Of a DNA stretch of 64,000 nucleotides, positions 31,834-39,422 are shown piece by piece. The translations under genes and the position numbers were made by a program. Under the pieces are notes generated by a model. The model searched no databases and was not told the origin of the DNA. It saw nothing but the letters and a program-made list of their open reading frames with translations. The DNA is from Zoogloea sp041908905 (GTDB lineage: Bacteria; Pseudomonadota; Gammaproteobacteria; Burkholderiales; Rhodocyclaceae): the NCBI RefSeq assembly GCF_041908905.1, contig NZ_JAYREK010000002.1, positions 1 to 64,000 of the forward strand, read 5' to 3'. Positions within the stretch are counted from its first letter, which is position 1; every line of letters starts with the position of its first letter.

Positions 31834-32799
31834 TCAGAACTCGAGCAGCGCGGCGCCCCAGGTGAAGCCGCCGCCGACTCCCTCGAGGAGAATCTTGTGG
31901 CCCCGCTGGATGCGTCCGTCGCGGACGGCCAGGTCGAGGGCCAGCGGAATCGACGCCGCCGAGGTGTTGCCGTGCTGGCCCACCGTGGCAATGACCTTCT
32001 CGGGCGGCACGCCGAGGCGCTTGCCCGTGGCCTGGATGATGCGGATGTTGGCCTGGTGGGGAATCAGCCAATCGACGTCGTCGATGCCGAGGCCGGCAGC
32101 CCCCATCACCTCGCGGGCCACATCGGCCAGCACCTTGACCGCGAACTTGAAGACGGCCTGCCCGTCCATGCGCAGGAAGGGGTCGCCGACCACCTCGCCG
32201 CGGTTGATCTGACCGGGCACGGCCAGGATGGGGTTGTGGCTGCCGTCGGCATGCAGGGCCGTGGCGAGGATGCCCGGCCGCTCGCTGGCCTCGAGCACCA
32301 CCGCGCCGGCGCCGTCGCCAAAGAGCACGCAGGTGCCACGATCCTTCCAGTCGAGGATGCGCGAGAACACCTCGGCCCCCACCACCAGCGCGCGCCTGTG
32401 GCTGCCGGAGCGGATGAACTTCTCGGCGGTGGCGAGCGCGTAGGCGAAGCCGGTGCACACCGCCTGCAGGTCGAAGGCGGCGCCGCCGTTGGCAATGCCC
32501 AGGCGGGCCTGGAGCAGCGCCGCGGTGCTCGGGAAGATATAGTCGGGCGTGGACGTGGCGACGATGATCAGGTCGATGTCGGCGGGCTGCACCCCGGCCG
32601 CCTCGATGGCACGCCGGCTCGCCTCGTAGGCCAGCTCGCTCGCGGTGACCTCCGGCTCGGCCAGGTGGCGCTGGCTGATGCCGGTACGTTCGACGATCCA
32701 TTCGTCCGAGGTGTCTATCCCCCGCGCCACCAGGTCATTGTTGGTAACGGGCTTGCCGGGCAGGAAGCTCCCCGTCCCGGCCACACGAGCGTGAATCAT
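31834..32799 (-). CDS. fabH: 3-oxoacyl-[ACP] synthase III
   Basis: A 321-residue initiating condensing enzyme that joins acetyl-CoA and malonyl-ACP. The Cys-His-Asn triad is present: Cys in AVCTGFAYAL (about 113), His in PHQANIRI (about 248) and Asn in GNTSAASIPL (about 278). The ATGA overlap with plsX suggests coupled translation. Confidence 0.96.
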   Translation of the reverse strand: MIHARVAGTGSFLPGKPVTNNDLVARGIDTSDEWIVERTGISQRHLAEPEVTASELAYEASRRAIEAAGVQPADIDLIIVATSTPDYIFPSTAALLQARLGIANGGAAFDLQAVCTGFAYALATAEKFIRSGSHRRALVVGAEVFSRILDWKDRGTCVLFGDGAGAVVLEASERPGILATALHADGSHNPILAVPGQINRGEVVGDPFLRMDGQAVFKFAVKVLADVAREVMGAAGLGIDDVDWLIPHQANIRIIQATGKRLGVPPEKVIATVGQHGNTSAASIPLALDLAVRDGRIQRGHKILLEGVGGGFTWGAALLEF

Positions 32800-33812
32800 G
32801 CCTCGGACCTCTCACGTTCCATCATGCGTTCGCTGATTCGATCGATGAGGCGGTTGCGCGCCGCTTCGGCCGCCCGCCAGATCGCCTGTTCAAATGCAAA
32901 GACATCCGCCGAGCCGTGGCTCTTGACCACCACCCCGCGCAAGCCCAGCAGGGCCGCGCCGTTGTAGCGCCGGGAATCGACGCGGCGCTTGAAGCCCTTG
33001 AGGGCCGACATCGCAAAGAGCGCCGCCAGCTTGGTGAGCCAGTTGCGCGAGAACTGCTCGCGCAGGAAGGTCGCCACCATCTGGGCCAGGCCTTCGGAGG
33101 TCTTGAGGGCGACGTTGCCGACGAAGCCGTCGCAGACGACCACATCGACGGTGCCCTTGTAGATGTCATCCCCTTCCACGTTGCCGTAGAAGTTGAGGCC
33201 GCTGTTGCGGAGCAACTCGCCGGCCTGCTTGACGATCTCGTTGCCCTTGATGTCCTCTTCGCCGATGTTGAGCAGCCCGACGCTGGGGCGCTCGTTGTGC
33301 TCCACGGCGGCCACCAGCATCGCCCCCATGATGCCGAACTGCAGCAGGTGCTCCGGGGAGCAATCGACGTTGGCGCCGAGGTCGAGCATGTGGGTCTGGC
33401 CGCGCATCGACGGCAGCGTGCTGCAGATCGCCGGGCGGTCGATACCGGGAAGGGTCTTCAGGACGAAGCGGGAGATCGCCATCAGCGCGCCGGTATTGCC
33501 GGCGGACACCGCGGCCTGGGCCTCCCCTTCCTTGACGAGATTGACCGCCACGCGCATCGAGGAGTCTTTTTTGTTGCGCATGGCGAGCGCGGGCGGCTCA
33601 TCCATGGCAACGACCTCGGAAGCCCGCTGAAGGCGCAGGCGCTCTCCGAACTCGGCGAGGGCCGTGCCGATGTGCGGCTCGATGGCTTCCGGACGACCAA
33701 CCAGCACGATGCGGGTGTCGCGGTCGGCGCGCAGAAAATCCAGGGCGGCGGGAACGGTCACCGAAGGGCCGTGATCGCCCCCCATGCAATCAATGGCGAG
33801 CGTGACAGTCAT
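32796..33812 (-). CDS. plsX: Phosphate acyltransferase
   Basis: A 338-residue enzyme that makes acyl-phosphate for phospholipid synthesis. N-terminal IDCMGGDHGPSVTVPAAL and the CDGFVGNVALKTSEG segment are family marks. It starts 24 bases after the T-run of a strong hairpin, so it either has its own promoter or lives on read-through from yceD-rpmF. Confidence 0.95.
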   Translation of the reverse strand: MTVTLAIDCMGGDHGPSVTVPAALDFLRADRDTRIVLVGRPEAIEPHIGTALAEFGERLRLQRASEVVAMDEPPALAMRNKKDSSMRVAVNLVKEGEAQAAVSAGNTGALMAISRFVLKTLPGIDRPAICSTLPSMRGQTHMLDLGANVDCSPEHLLQFGIMGAMLVAAVEHNERPSVGLLNIGEEDIKGNEIVKQAGELLRNSGLNFYGNVEGDDIYKGTVDVVVCDGFVGNVALKTSEGLAQMVATFLREQFSRNWLTKLAALFAMSALKGFKRRVDSRRYNGAALLGLRGVVVKSHGSADVFAFEQAIWRAAEAARNRLIDRISERMMERERSEA

Positions 33813-33836
33813 TCGGCGCGAACATAGGAAATTTTT

Positions 33837-33873
33837 ATAAAAACGGCGCGATCACCCCGGGGGTGTCGCGCCG
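33837..33873 (-). terminator. Terminator between rpmF and plsX
   Basis: Leftward strand: CGGCGCGA and TCGCGCCG flank an inner ACCCC/GGGGT pairing; TTTTTAT follows. A strong hairpin inside an otherwise continuous gene cluster. Confidence 0.8.
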
Positions 33874-33890
33874 CTTCCCGACCGGGAGAA

Positions 33891-34070
33891 TTACTCGCCC
33901 TTGGCCTTGGCAACCTTCTTGCCACGGTAGACGCCGGAGGGCGACACGTGGTGACGCAGGTGCACTTCGCCGGTGGTCGGCTCGACGGCCAGCGGAGGGG
34001 CAACCAGGAAATCGTGCGAACGGTGCATACCGCGCTTGGACGGGGACTTCTTGTTCTGTTGGACAGCCAT
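33891..34070 (-). CDS. rpmF: 50S ribosomal protein L32
   Basis: A 59-residue basic ribosomal protein: MAVQQNKKSPSKRGMHRSHD at the N-terminus, with PPLAVEPTTGEVHLRHH in the middle and KKVAKAKGE at the end. The family's zinc cysteines are absent; the second half carries histidines instead, as in other proteobacterial L32. AAGGAG precedes the start. It lies 21 bases after yceD; yceD-rpmF-plsX-fab is a conserved order. Confidence 0.96.
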   Translation of the reverse strand: MAVQQNKKSPSKRGMHRSHDFLVAPPLAVEPTTGEVHLRHHVSPSGVYRGKKVAKAKGE

Positions 34071-34091
34071 GAAAAACTCCTTGAGGAATAC

Positions 34092-34586
34092 TTAAACCTT
34101 GCCGCGCAACTGGCGCAGTACGGCGAAGGGTGATGTCTCTTCATCTACGCCGGCCTTCACAGGCGGCTCGCAATCATCGTGACGCGGCACGAGCGGCAAG
34201 GCAAGCAGCACCTCGTCCTCCACCAGCGCGAGCAGATCGGTCAGCGGCTCCACCTCGAGGGCGTCCACCGCGTCGTTCTCCAGCTCATCCTCCGGCAACG
34301 GATCGCCGGGACGGAGGAGCAGCAGACGATTCTGCACATCGCAAGGCCACTTCAGGCCCTCGAGACAACGCTGGCATTCCAGCACCAGACCCGCCTGGAT
34401 GTGCAGATCGACATAGAGCTTGCCCTCGTCGTCACGCTCACCCTGGAACGAAAACACCACCGTACCGGACGGCTCCAGCACCGACCCGGCCAGACGACCG
34501 AGCCTCGACACCGGCGCTTCGCCTTGTACGAGACGTCCGTCCCTGGCGAGTGCGCGCAGGTCGATCACGAAGCTTTCTTGCGACAT
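34092..34586 (-). CDS. yceD: YceD family protein (DUF177)
   Basis: A 164-residue acidic protein with the C-x2-C pair in LECQRCLEGL (about residue 75). DUF177 proteins are linked to 23S rRNA accumulation in plants and E. coli genetics; the biochemical role is unclear. No Shine-Dalgarno is seen: the promoter -10 ends 9 bases before the ATG, so the mRNA should be nearly leaderless. Confidence 0.88.
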   Translation of the reverse strand: MSQESFVIDLRALARDGRLVQGEAPVSRLGRLAGSVLEPSGTVVFSFQGERDDEGKLYVDLHIQAGLVLECQRCLEGLKWPCDVQNRLLLLRPGDPLPEDELENDAVDALEVEPLTDLLALVEDEVLLALPLVPRHDDCEPPVKAGVDEETSPFAVLRQLRGKV

Positions 34587-34595
34587 AAGCGCGGC

Positions 34596-34624
34596 ATGAT
34601 ATTATTTTCGGCTTCCCCTGTCAA
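34596..34624 (-). promoter_or_regulatory. Sigma-70 promoter of yceD-rpmF, TTGACA-N17-TATCAT
   Basis: Leftward strand: perfect -35 TTGACA, 17-base spacer, -10 TATCAT. Transcription should start at about 34588-34590, two to four bases before the yceD ATG at 34586. Confidence 0.8.
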
Positions 34625-34674
34625 AACCCTTCGACGCTTCCGCGGCCATCTTCTGGCCCATGGCGTCCGCCCCC

Positions 34675-35250
34675 ATGAAACTCGTCCTCGCCTCCACCTC
34701 GGCTTACCGCCGGGAGCTCCTGCAGCGCTTCGACCTGCCCTTCGACGTCGCCCGCCCGGACATCGACGAAACCCCGCTGCCCGGCGAAACGCCCCAGGCC
34801 ACCGCCGAGCGCCTGGCCGTCGAGAAGGCCCGCGCCGTGGCGGGCCAGTTCGAGGACGCGCTGATCATCGGCAGCGACCAGGTGGCCCACATGGGCGACA
34901 CCCGCTTCGGCAAGCCGGGCACCGTCGAGCGCGCCATCGCGCAGCTCCAGGCCATGAGCGGCCGCACGGTGATCTTCCACACCGCGCTGGCCGTGCTCAA
35001 CACCCGCAGCGGCCACGTGCAGCTCGACGCCGTCCCCACCCAGGTGCGCTTCCGCACGCTCGGCGACGACGAGATCGTGCGCTATGTAAACAAGGAGCGT
35101 CCCCTCGACTGCGCCGGCAGCGCCAAATCCGAAGGGCTGGGCATCACCCTGCTCGACGCCCTCTCCGGCGACGACCCCAACGCCCTGGTCGGCCTGCCGC
35201 TGATCGCGCTGGCCCGCATGCTGCGTAACGAAGGCATCGCGCTCCCCTGA
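34675..35250 (+). CDS. yceF: Maf/YceF-type nucleotide pyrophosphatase (m7GTP)
   Basis: A 191-residue house-cleaning enzyme of the Maf family. KLVLASTSAYRRELL, ARPDIDETP and LIIGSDQVAHMGD are shared with the YceF subgroup, reported to hydrolyse 7-methyl-GTP. ATG 34675 puts the conserved KLVLAS at residue 2; ATG 34660 would add five residues. Neither has a good ribosome site. It is divergent from yceD, and its stop overlaps the next start (TGATG). Confidence 0.88.
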   Translation: MKLVLASTSAYRRELLQRFDLPFDVARPDIDETPLPGETPQATAERLAVEKARAVAGQFEDALIIGSDQVAHMGDTRFGKPGTVERAIAQLQAMSGRTVIFHTALAVLNTRSGHVQLDAVPTQVRFRTLGDDEIVRYVNKERPLDCAGSAKSEGLGITLLDALSGDDPNALVGLPLIALARMLRNEGIALP

Positions 35251-35963
35251 TGGCCGCCGGCACCCTTTACCTCATCCCGGTCAGCCTGGGCCCCGCCGGC
35301 ACCGGCCTGACGACCCCCGCCGACGTGGCCACGCGGGCGCGCAGCCTCGGTTATTTCGTGGTCGAGAACGCCAAGACCGCGCGCGCCGAACTCAAGCGCC
35401 TCGAGCACCCGGCGCCGCTGCGCGAGCTCGACATTCGCGAACTGCCCGAAAAACCCGGCACAGCCGACCTCGACGCCCTGCTCGCCCCGGTCCTGGCCGG
35501 CCAGGACGCCGGGCTGATGTCCGAAGCCGGCTGCCCGGCGGTGGCCGACCCGGGCGCCCTGCTCGTCCGCCGTGCCCACGAGAAGGGCGTCAAGGTCGTT
35601 CCGCTGGTCGGCCCGTCGTCGCTGCTGCTGGCGCTGATGGCCTCCGGCCTCAACGGCCAGAGCTTCGCTTTCCACGGCTACCTGCCGGTGGACGAGGAAG
35701 CCCGCAAGCGCCGCATCCGCGAGCTCGAGGCCGAATCGGCGCGCCATGCGCGCACCCAGCTGTTCATCGAGACGCCCTACCGCAACGACCGCATGTTCGA
35801 GGCCCTGAAGGCCACCTGCGACCCCGAGACCCGGCTGTGCGTGGCCCGCGACCTGACCACCGCCGACGAATGGATCGCCACCCGGCGGATCGCCGACTGG
35901 AAGAAGACCAGCGCTCCCGACCTCTCCAAGCGTCCGACGGTGTTCCTGCTCCTCGCCGGCTGA
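35250..35963 (+). CDS. SAM-dependent methyltransferase, tetrapyrrole-methylase fold
   Basis: A 237-residue protein related to RsmI (16S rRNA C1402 ribose methylase). Evidence is MSEAGCPAVADPGALLV (SAM region), PLVGPSSLLLALMASGL and IETPYRN. It is shorter than typical RsmI (about 280) and its N-terminus differs (LYLIPVSLGP), so it may be a paralogue with another target. It overlaps maf as TGATG and ends 10 bases before the convergent sppA stop. Confidence 0.78.
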   Translation: MAAGTLYLIPVSLGPAGTGLTTPADVATRARSLGYFVVENAKTARAELKRLEHPAPLRELDIRELPEKPGTADLDALLAPVLAGQDAGLMSEAGCPAVADPGALLVRRAHEKGVKVVPLVGPSSLLLALMASGLNGQSFAFHGYLPVDEEARKRRIRELEAESARHARTQLFIETPYRNDRMFEALKATCDPETRLCVARDLTTADEWIATRRIADWKKTSAPDLSKRPTVFLLLAG

Positions 35964-35973
35964 GGCGCGGCGC

Positions 35974-36915
35974 TCAGCGCAGCGGGCTGCCCGCCAGCAC
36001 GCTCGCCGCCCGCTCGGCCATGCCGGCGCCGAAGCGCTGGGCAAAACGCTCGGCCAGGTTCTGCTTCTGGGTGTAGTCGCGGATGTTCTCGGCCTTGATC
36101 ACATCCCGCGCCACCGAATCCACCGTCCCGAAACCGTCGGCCAGGCCCATCTCGACGCTCTTCGCGCCGGACCACATCAAGCCCGAGAACATCTCGGGCG
36201 TCTCTTTGAGCCGCCCGCCGCGACCCTTGCGCACCGTGTCGACGAACTGGGCATGGATCTCCTGGAGCATCAGTTTGGCGTGCTCCAGCTGCTTCGGCTG
36301 CTGGGGCGAGAAGGGATCGAGGAAGCCCTTGTTCTCACCGGCGGTCAGCAGGCGGCGCTCGATGCCCAGCCGCTCCATCAGCCCGGCAAAGCCGAAGCCG
36401 TCCATCAGCACGCCGATCGAACCGACGATGCTCGCCTTGTCCACGAAGATCCGGTCGGCCACCGCCGCCACGTAGTAGCCGCCCGAGGCGCAGATATCCT
36501 CCACCACCGCGAACACCGGCACCTGCGGGTGCAGCGTGCGCAGGCGCACGATCTCGTCGCTGATGATGCCCGCCTGCACGGGGCTGCCGCCGGGGCTGTT
36601 GATGCGCAGCACGACCCCCTGGGTGCCCGCGTCGGCGAAGGCCGCCTGCAGCGAGGCCACCACGTGCTCGGCGCTGACCTCGCCCTTCGCGGCGATCTCG
36701 CCCTCCAGGCTGATCAGGGCGGTGTGACGCCCCCCCTCCAGCTGCTCGACCTCGCCGAAACCGCCAAAGATCCACAGCGCCGTCGCCACGCAGGCCAGCG
36801 TGGTGAGCCGGAAGAACACGCTCCAGCGCCGCCGCCGCCGCTGCTCCGCCAGGGTCTCCAGCGCCAGCCGCTCGAGCACCTGGCGCTCCCAGCCTTCATC
36901 CCTGCCTTCAGTCAT
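35974..36915 (-). CDS. sppA: Signal peptide peptidase SppA (S49 family)
   Basis: A 313-residue membrane-anchored peptidase. A basic cytoplasmic start with an Arg run (26-30) is followed by a membrane helix (about 34-52), then one S49 domain with the catalytic Ser in ICASGGYY (about 144) and the catalytic Lys in TAGENKGFLDPFSP (about 196). It is the short form, half the length of E. coli SppA. It overlaps the Rieske gene by 8 bases. Confidence 0.92.
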   Translation of the reverse strand: MTEGRDEGWERQVLERLALETLAEQRRRRRWSVFFRLTTLACVATALWIFGGFGEVEQLEGGRHTALISLEGEIAAKGEVSAEHVVASLQAAFADAGTQGVVLRINSPGGSPVQAGIISDEIVRLRTLHPQVPVFAVVEDICASGGYYVAAVADRIFVDKASIVGSIGVLMDGFGFAGLMERLGIERRLLTAGENKGFLDPFSPQQPKQLEHAKLMLQEIHAQFVDTVRKGRGGRLKETPEMFSGLMWSGAKSVEMGLADGFGTVDSVARDVIKAENIRDYTQKQNLAERFAQRFGAGMAERAASVLAGSPLR

Positions 36916-37243
36916 TGTCGTCCTTCAAGAAAACACCGCCGTCCCGTTCGATGACCGCCACGGGCTCCAGCCGGGCACCCCGGCACGGCCCCTCGACACA
37001 ATAACCGCTCCCGGGCACATACATCGCACCATGGGTGGCGCAGATCAGAAAATCGCCGGACGCATCGAAGAAGCGCCCGGGCAGCCAGTCGAGCTCGATG
37101 GGCACATGGGCGCAGCGGTTGATGTACGCATGCACCCGGCCACCGTGGCGCACCACGAAGGCCGGCAGCTCCGCATCGCCCCGCTGCACCATGAAGCGCA
37201 CACCGTCGCCGCCGTCCTGCAGGGCCGCGGAGGTGCAGATCAT
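36908..37243 (-). CDS. Rieske [2Fe-2S] protein
   Basis: A 111-residue single-domain protein with the cluster motifs C-A-H (NRCAHVP, about 44-46) and C-x2-H (ICATHG, about 68-71). Its size and lack of signal peptide suggest a soluble ferredoxin-like carrier rather than a bc1 subunit. It overlaps the HAD gene by ATGA and sppA by 8 bases. No oxygenase partner is nearby; its electron partner is unknown. Confidence 0.88.
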   Translation of the reverse strand: MICTSAALQDGGDGVRFMVQRGDAELPAFVVRHGGRVHAYINRCAHVPIELDWLPGRFFDASGDFLICATHGAMYVPGSGYCVEGPCRGARLEPVAVIERDGGVFLKDDND

Positions 37244-37896
37244 GCATGGGCCTCGAGCCAGCCGCGCAGCTCGGCCGGCGTATGCACGCAGGCCAGCGGC
37301 GCCTCGGCCAGCAGCTGGTCCACCGGATGGGCGCCGAAGCTCACCGCCAGGCCCGCCACACCGGCGTTCCTGGCCATCAGCAGGTCGTGGGTGGTGTCGC
37401 CGATCATCAGGCAGGCGTCGGCCATCACGCCGAGCTCGTCCATCAGCTCGTGGAGCATCGCCGGGTGCGGCTTCGAGAAGCACTCGTCGGCACAGCGGGT
37501 GGCGTGGAAATACGCCCCCAGCCCGGAATGCCCCAGCGCCCGGTTCAAGCCCTGGCGGCTTTTGCCCGTCGCCACCGCCAGCAGGTAGCCGGCGGCGTGG
37601 AGCGAGGCGATCAGCTCGACGGCGCCCTCGAACAGGGTCAGCTCGTGGTCGGTGGCCAGAAAATGGTGACGATAGCGCTCGACCATCTTGGGGTAATCAT
37701 GCGGCGCCAGCTCGGGCACCGCGTGGCGCAGCGCGTCCTGCAGGCCCAGCCCGATCACGTGGCGGGCCCGCGCGTCCGGCGGCACCGGCAGCCCCAGGTC
37801 GGCGCTTGCGGCCTGGATGGCCCGCACGATCGCCGCGGCGGAGTCCATCAGGGTGCCATCCCAGTCAAAGACGATCAGCTCGAAACGCTTAGCCAT
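37240..37896 (-). CDS. HAD-IA hydrolase, phosphoglycolate phosphatase-like
   Basis: A 218-residue phosphatase. It carries DxD motif FDWDGTLMDS (8-17), motif II VATGKS, lysine in FSKPHP and motif IV MIGDTTHD. It is similar to Gph and to HAD genes usually found behind rluC in betaproteobacteria. Its start lies 8 bases inside the rluC end, so the two are coupled. The substrate is not certain. Confidence 0.88.
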   Translation of the reverse strand: MAKRFELIVFDWDGTLMDSAAAIVRAIQAASADLGLPVPPDARARHVIGLGLQDALRHAVPELAPHDYPKMVERYRHHFLATDHELTLFEGAVELIASLHAAGYLLAVATGKSRQGLNRALGHSGLGAYFHATRCADECFSKPHPAMLHELMDELGVMADACLMIGDTTHDLLMARNAGVAGLAVSFGAHPVDQLLAEAPLACVHTPAELRGWLEAHA

Positions 37897-38845
37897 ATTC
37901 CCTCTCCTCGTTCTGTTCCACGCTCGCCACAAACGCTTCGAGCTCCGCCGGCAGCGGCGACTCGAGCTCGATCTCCCGATCCGTGAGCGGATGCCGGAAG
38001 GCAAGCTTTGCCGCGTGCAGGAACATGCGCTTCAGGCCGGCCTTCTCGAGCTGCTTGTTGAGGGCGAAGTCACCGTACTTGTCGTCGCCGAACAGTGGGA
38101 AGCCCGAATGGCTGAGGTGCACCCGGATCTGATGGGTGCGCCCGGTCTTGAGCTCCACCTCCACCAGGCTGCAGGTCTGCCAGCGCCGGACGAGCCGCAC
38201 GATGCTGTGGGCCGGCTTGCCGTCGCGGCTCACGCTCACCCGGCGCTCGCCGTCTTCGGTGAGATATTTGTGCAGCGCCAGCTTGATGTGCTGCTGCAGG
38301 TTGAGCCAGCGCCCCGCCACCAGGGTCAGGTAGCGCTTGTGCACGCGCCCCTCGCGCATCATGTCGTGGAGCACGGTGAGGGCGCTGCGCTTCTTCGCGA
38401 CCATGAGCAGGCCGGAGGTCTCCCGGTCGAGGCGGTGGACCAGCTCGAGGAACTTCGCCTCCGGGCGCTGGCGGCGCAGTTGCTCGATGACGCCGAAGCT
38501 CACCCCGCTGCCGCCATGCACGGCCAGCCCGGCCGGCTTGTCGAGCACCAGCAGGGCGTCGTCCTCGAAGACGATGTCGAAGGGCTTGCCCACCGGCACC
38601 GGCGGCGCGTCGGGCTTGTCGGCCAGGCGGATCGGCGGGATGCGCAGCTCGTCGCCCTCCTGCAGGCGGTAGGTCTGGGCCACGCGCTTGCTGTTCACGC
38701 GCACCTCGCCACTGCGCAGGATGCGGTAGATGTGGCTCTTCGGCACGCCCTTGCAGACGCGCACCAGGAAATTGTCGATCCGCTGACCGGCACTGCCGTC
38801 ATCCACGCGAACATGGGTAACGGCGGGAGCTTTACTCAAGGCCAT
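37889..38845 (-). CDS. rluC: 23S rRNA pseudouridine synthase RluC
   Basis: A 318-residue enzyme with an N-terminal S4 RNA-binding domain (QRIDNFLVRVCKGVPKSHIYRIL) and an RluA-type catalytic domain with the active Asp in HRLDRETSG (about residue 145). RluC acts at U955, U2504 and U2580 in E. coli. It is divergent from rne, as in E. coli. Confidence 0.93.
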   Translation of the reverse strand: MALSKAPAVTHVRVDDGSAGQRIDNFLVRVCKGVPKSHIYRILRSGEVRVNSKRVAQTYRLQEGDELRIPPIRLADKPDAPPVPVGKPFDIVFEDDALLVLDKPAGLAVHGGSGVSFGVIEQLRRQRPEAKFLELVHRLDRETSGLLMVAKKRSALTVLHDMMREGRVHKRYLTLVAGRWLNLQQHIKLALHKYLTEDGERRVSVSRDGKPAHSIVRLVRRWQTCSLVEVELKTGRTHQIRVHLSHSGFPLFGDDKYGDFALNKQLEKAGLKRMFLHAAKLAFRHPLTDREIELESPLPAELEAFVASVEQNEEREYG

Positions 38846-39118
38846 CTTTTTGAAATATACTGTTTAGCGGTTTTTCGGTTCTGCTGCGTCGTGCACGCCT
38901 CATCCGGTGTTGTTCTGAGATTCGACACCCGGCCGCGCCGCGCCAGAGCGACTCAACGCTGAGGCCCCAAAGTCTGGGCCGCACCCGGCGCCACATCCAG
39001 CCCATCCAGCGTGTAACCCGCTCCCGAAAAGCCACAGGAAGGTCCGTCGCCAGACAAAAAGAGGGCGATGGTACTGTATTCGACACTAAACTTGTACCAA
39101 TTGCGCACTAGCGCACAC
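38846..39118. promoter_or_regulatory. rluC-rne divergent intergenic region, rluC side
   Basis: No gene. Leftward -10-like TATATT lies about 10 bases upstream of the rluC ATG region. Further on, GTACTGTATTCGACACTAAA near 39070 and GCGCACTAGCGC near 39103 mark an AT-richer part where the rne promoter is expected. No pair matches consensus well. Confidence 0.35.
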
Positions 39119-39422
39119 GCAGATTGACGGCCCTGAAACCGGGGGCCGCGAAGACTCCAGGCAAGCAGGCCCGAGGTCGCGAGGGGAGCGTTCCGTACCG
39201 GAAGTACGGCCTCCCTGATCCGCGAGACCAGGCGACGCAGCCCGCCCTTCGCAGCCTCCCAGCGATCATCGCGGTTCAGGGTGCCATAGACGAAACCCGC
39301 CACCCGTTTTAGTTTGATTCCCCTCGATGAAGGACAGTCGCGACAACGCCAAACTAAGTCACCGCAGTTAAGCGGGTGGCGCGCTTCGTCCTGCCCGTGT
39401 GCCGCGCGGGAGAAAAAGACGA
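39119..39422 (+). promoter_or_regulatory. Structured 5' leader of rne
   Basis: About 300 bases with nested inverted repeats. CCGTAC-CGGAA-GTACGG (39193-39209) sits inside an AGGGGAG/CTCCCT and GGTC/GACC stem. GCCACCCG (39299-39306) pairs with CGGGTGGC (39373-39380), enclosing AGTTTG (39311-39316)/CAAACT (39350-39355). A long folded leader is known to let RNase E control its own mRNA in enterobacteria; the same is inferred here. Confidence 0.55.

Noticed and set aside
38846..39422. RNase P RNA or another large housekeeping RNA before rne
   Set aside because: The conserved GAGGAAAGUCC and later core motifs are not present.
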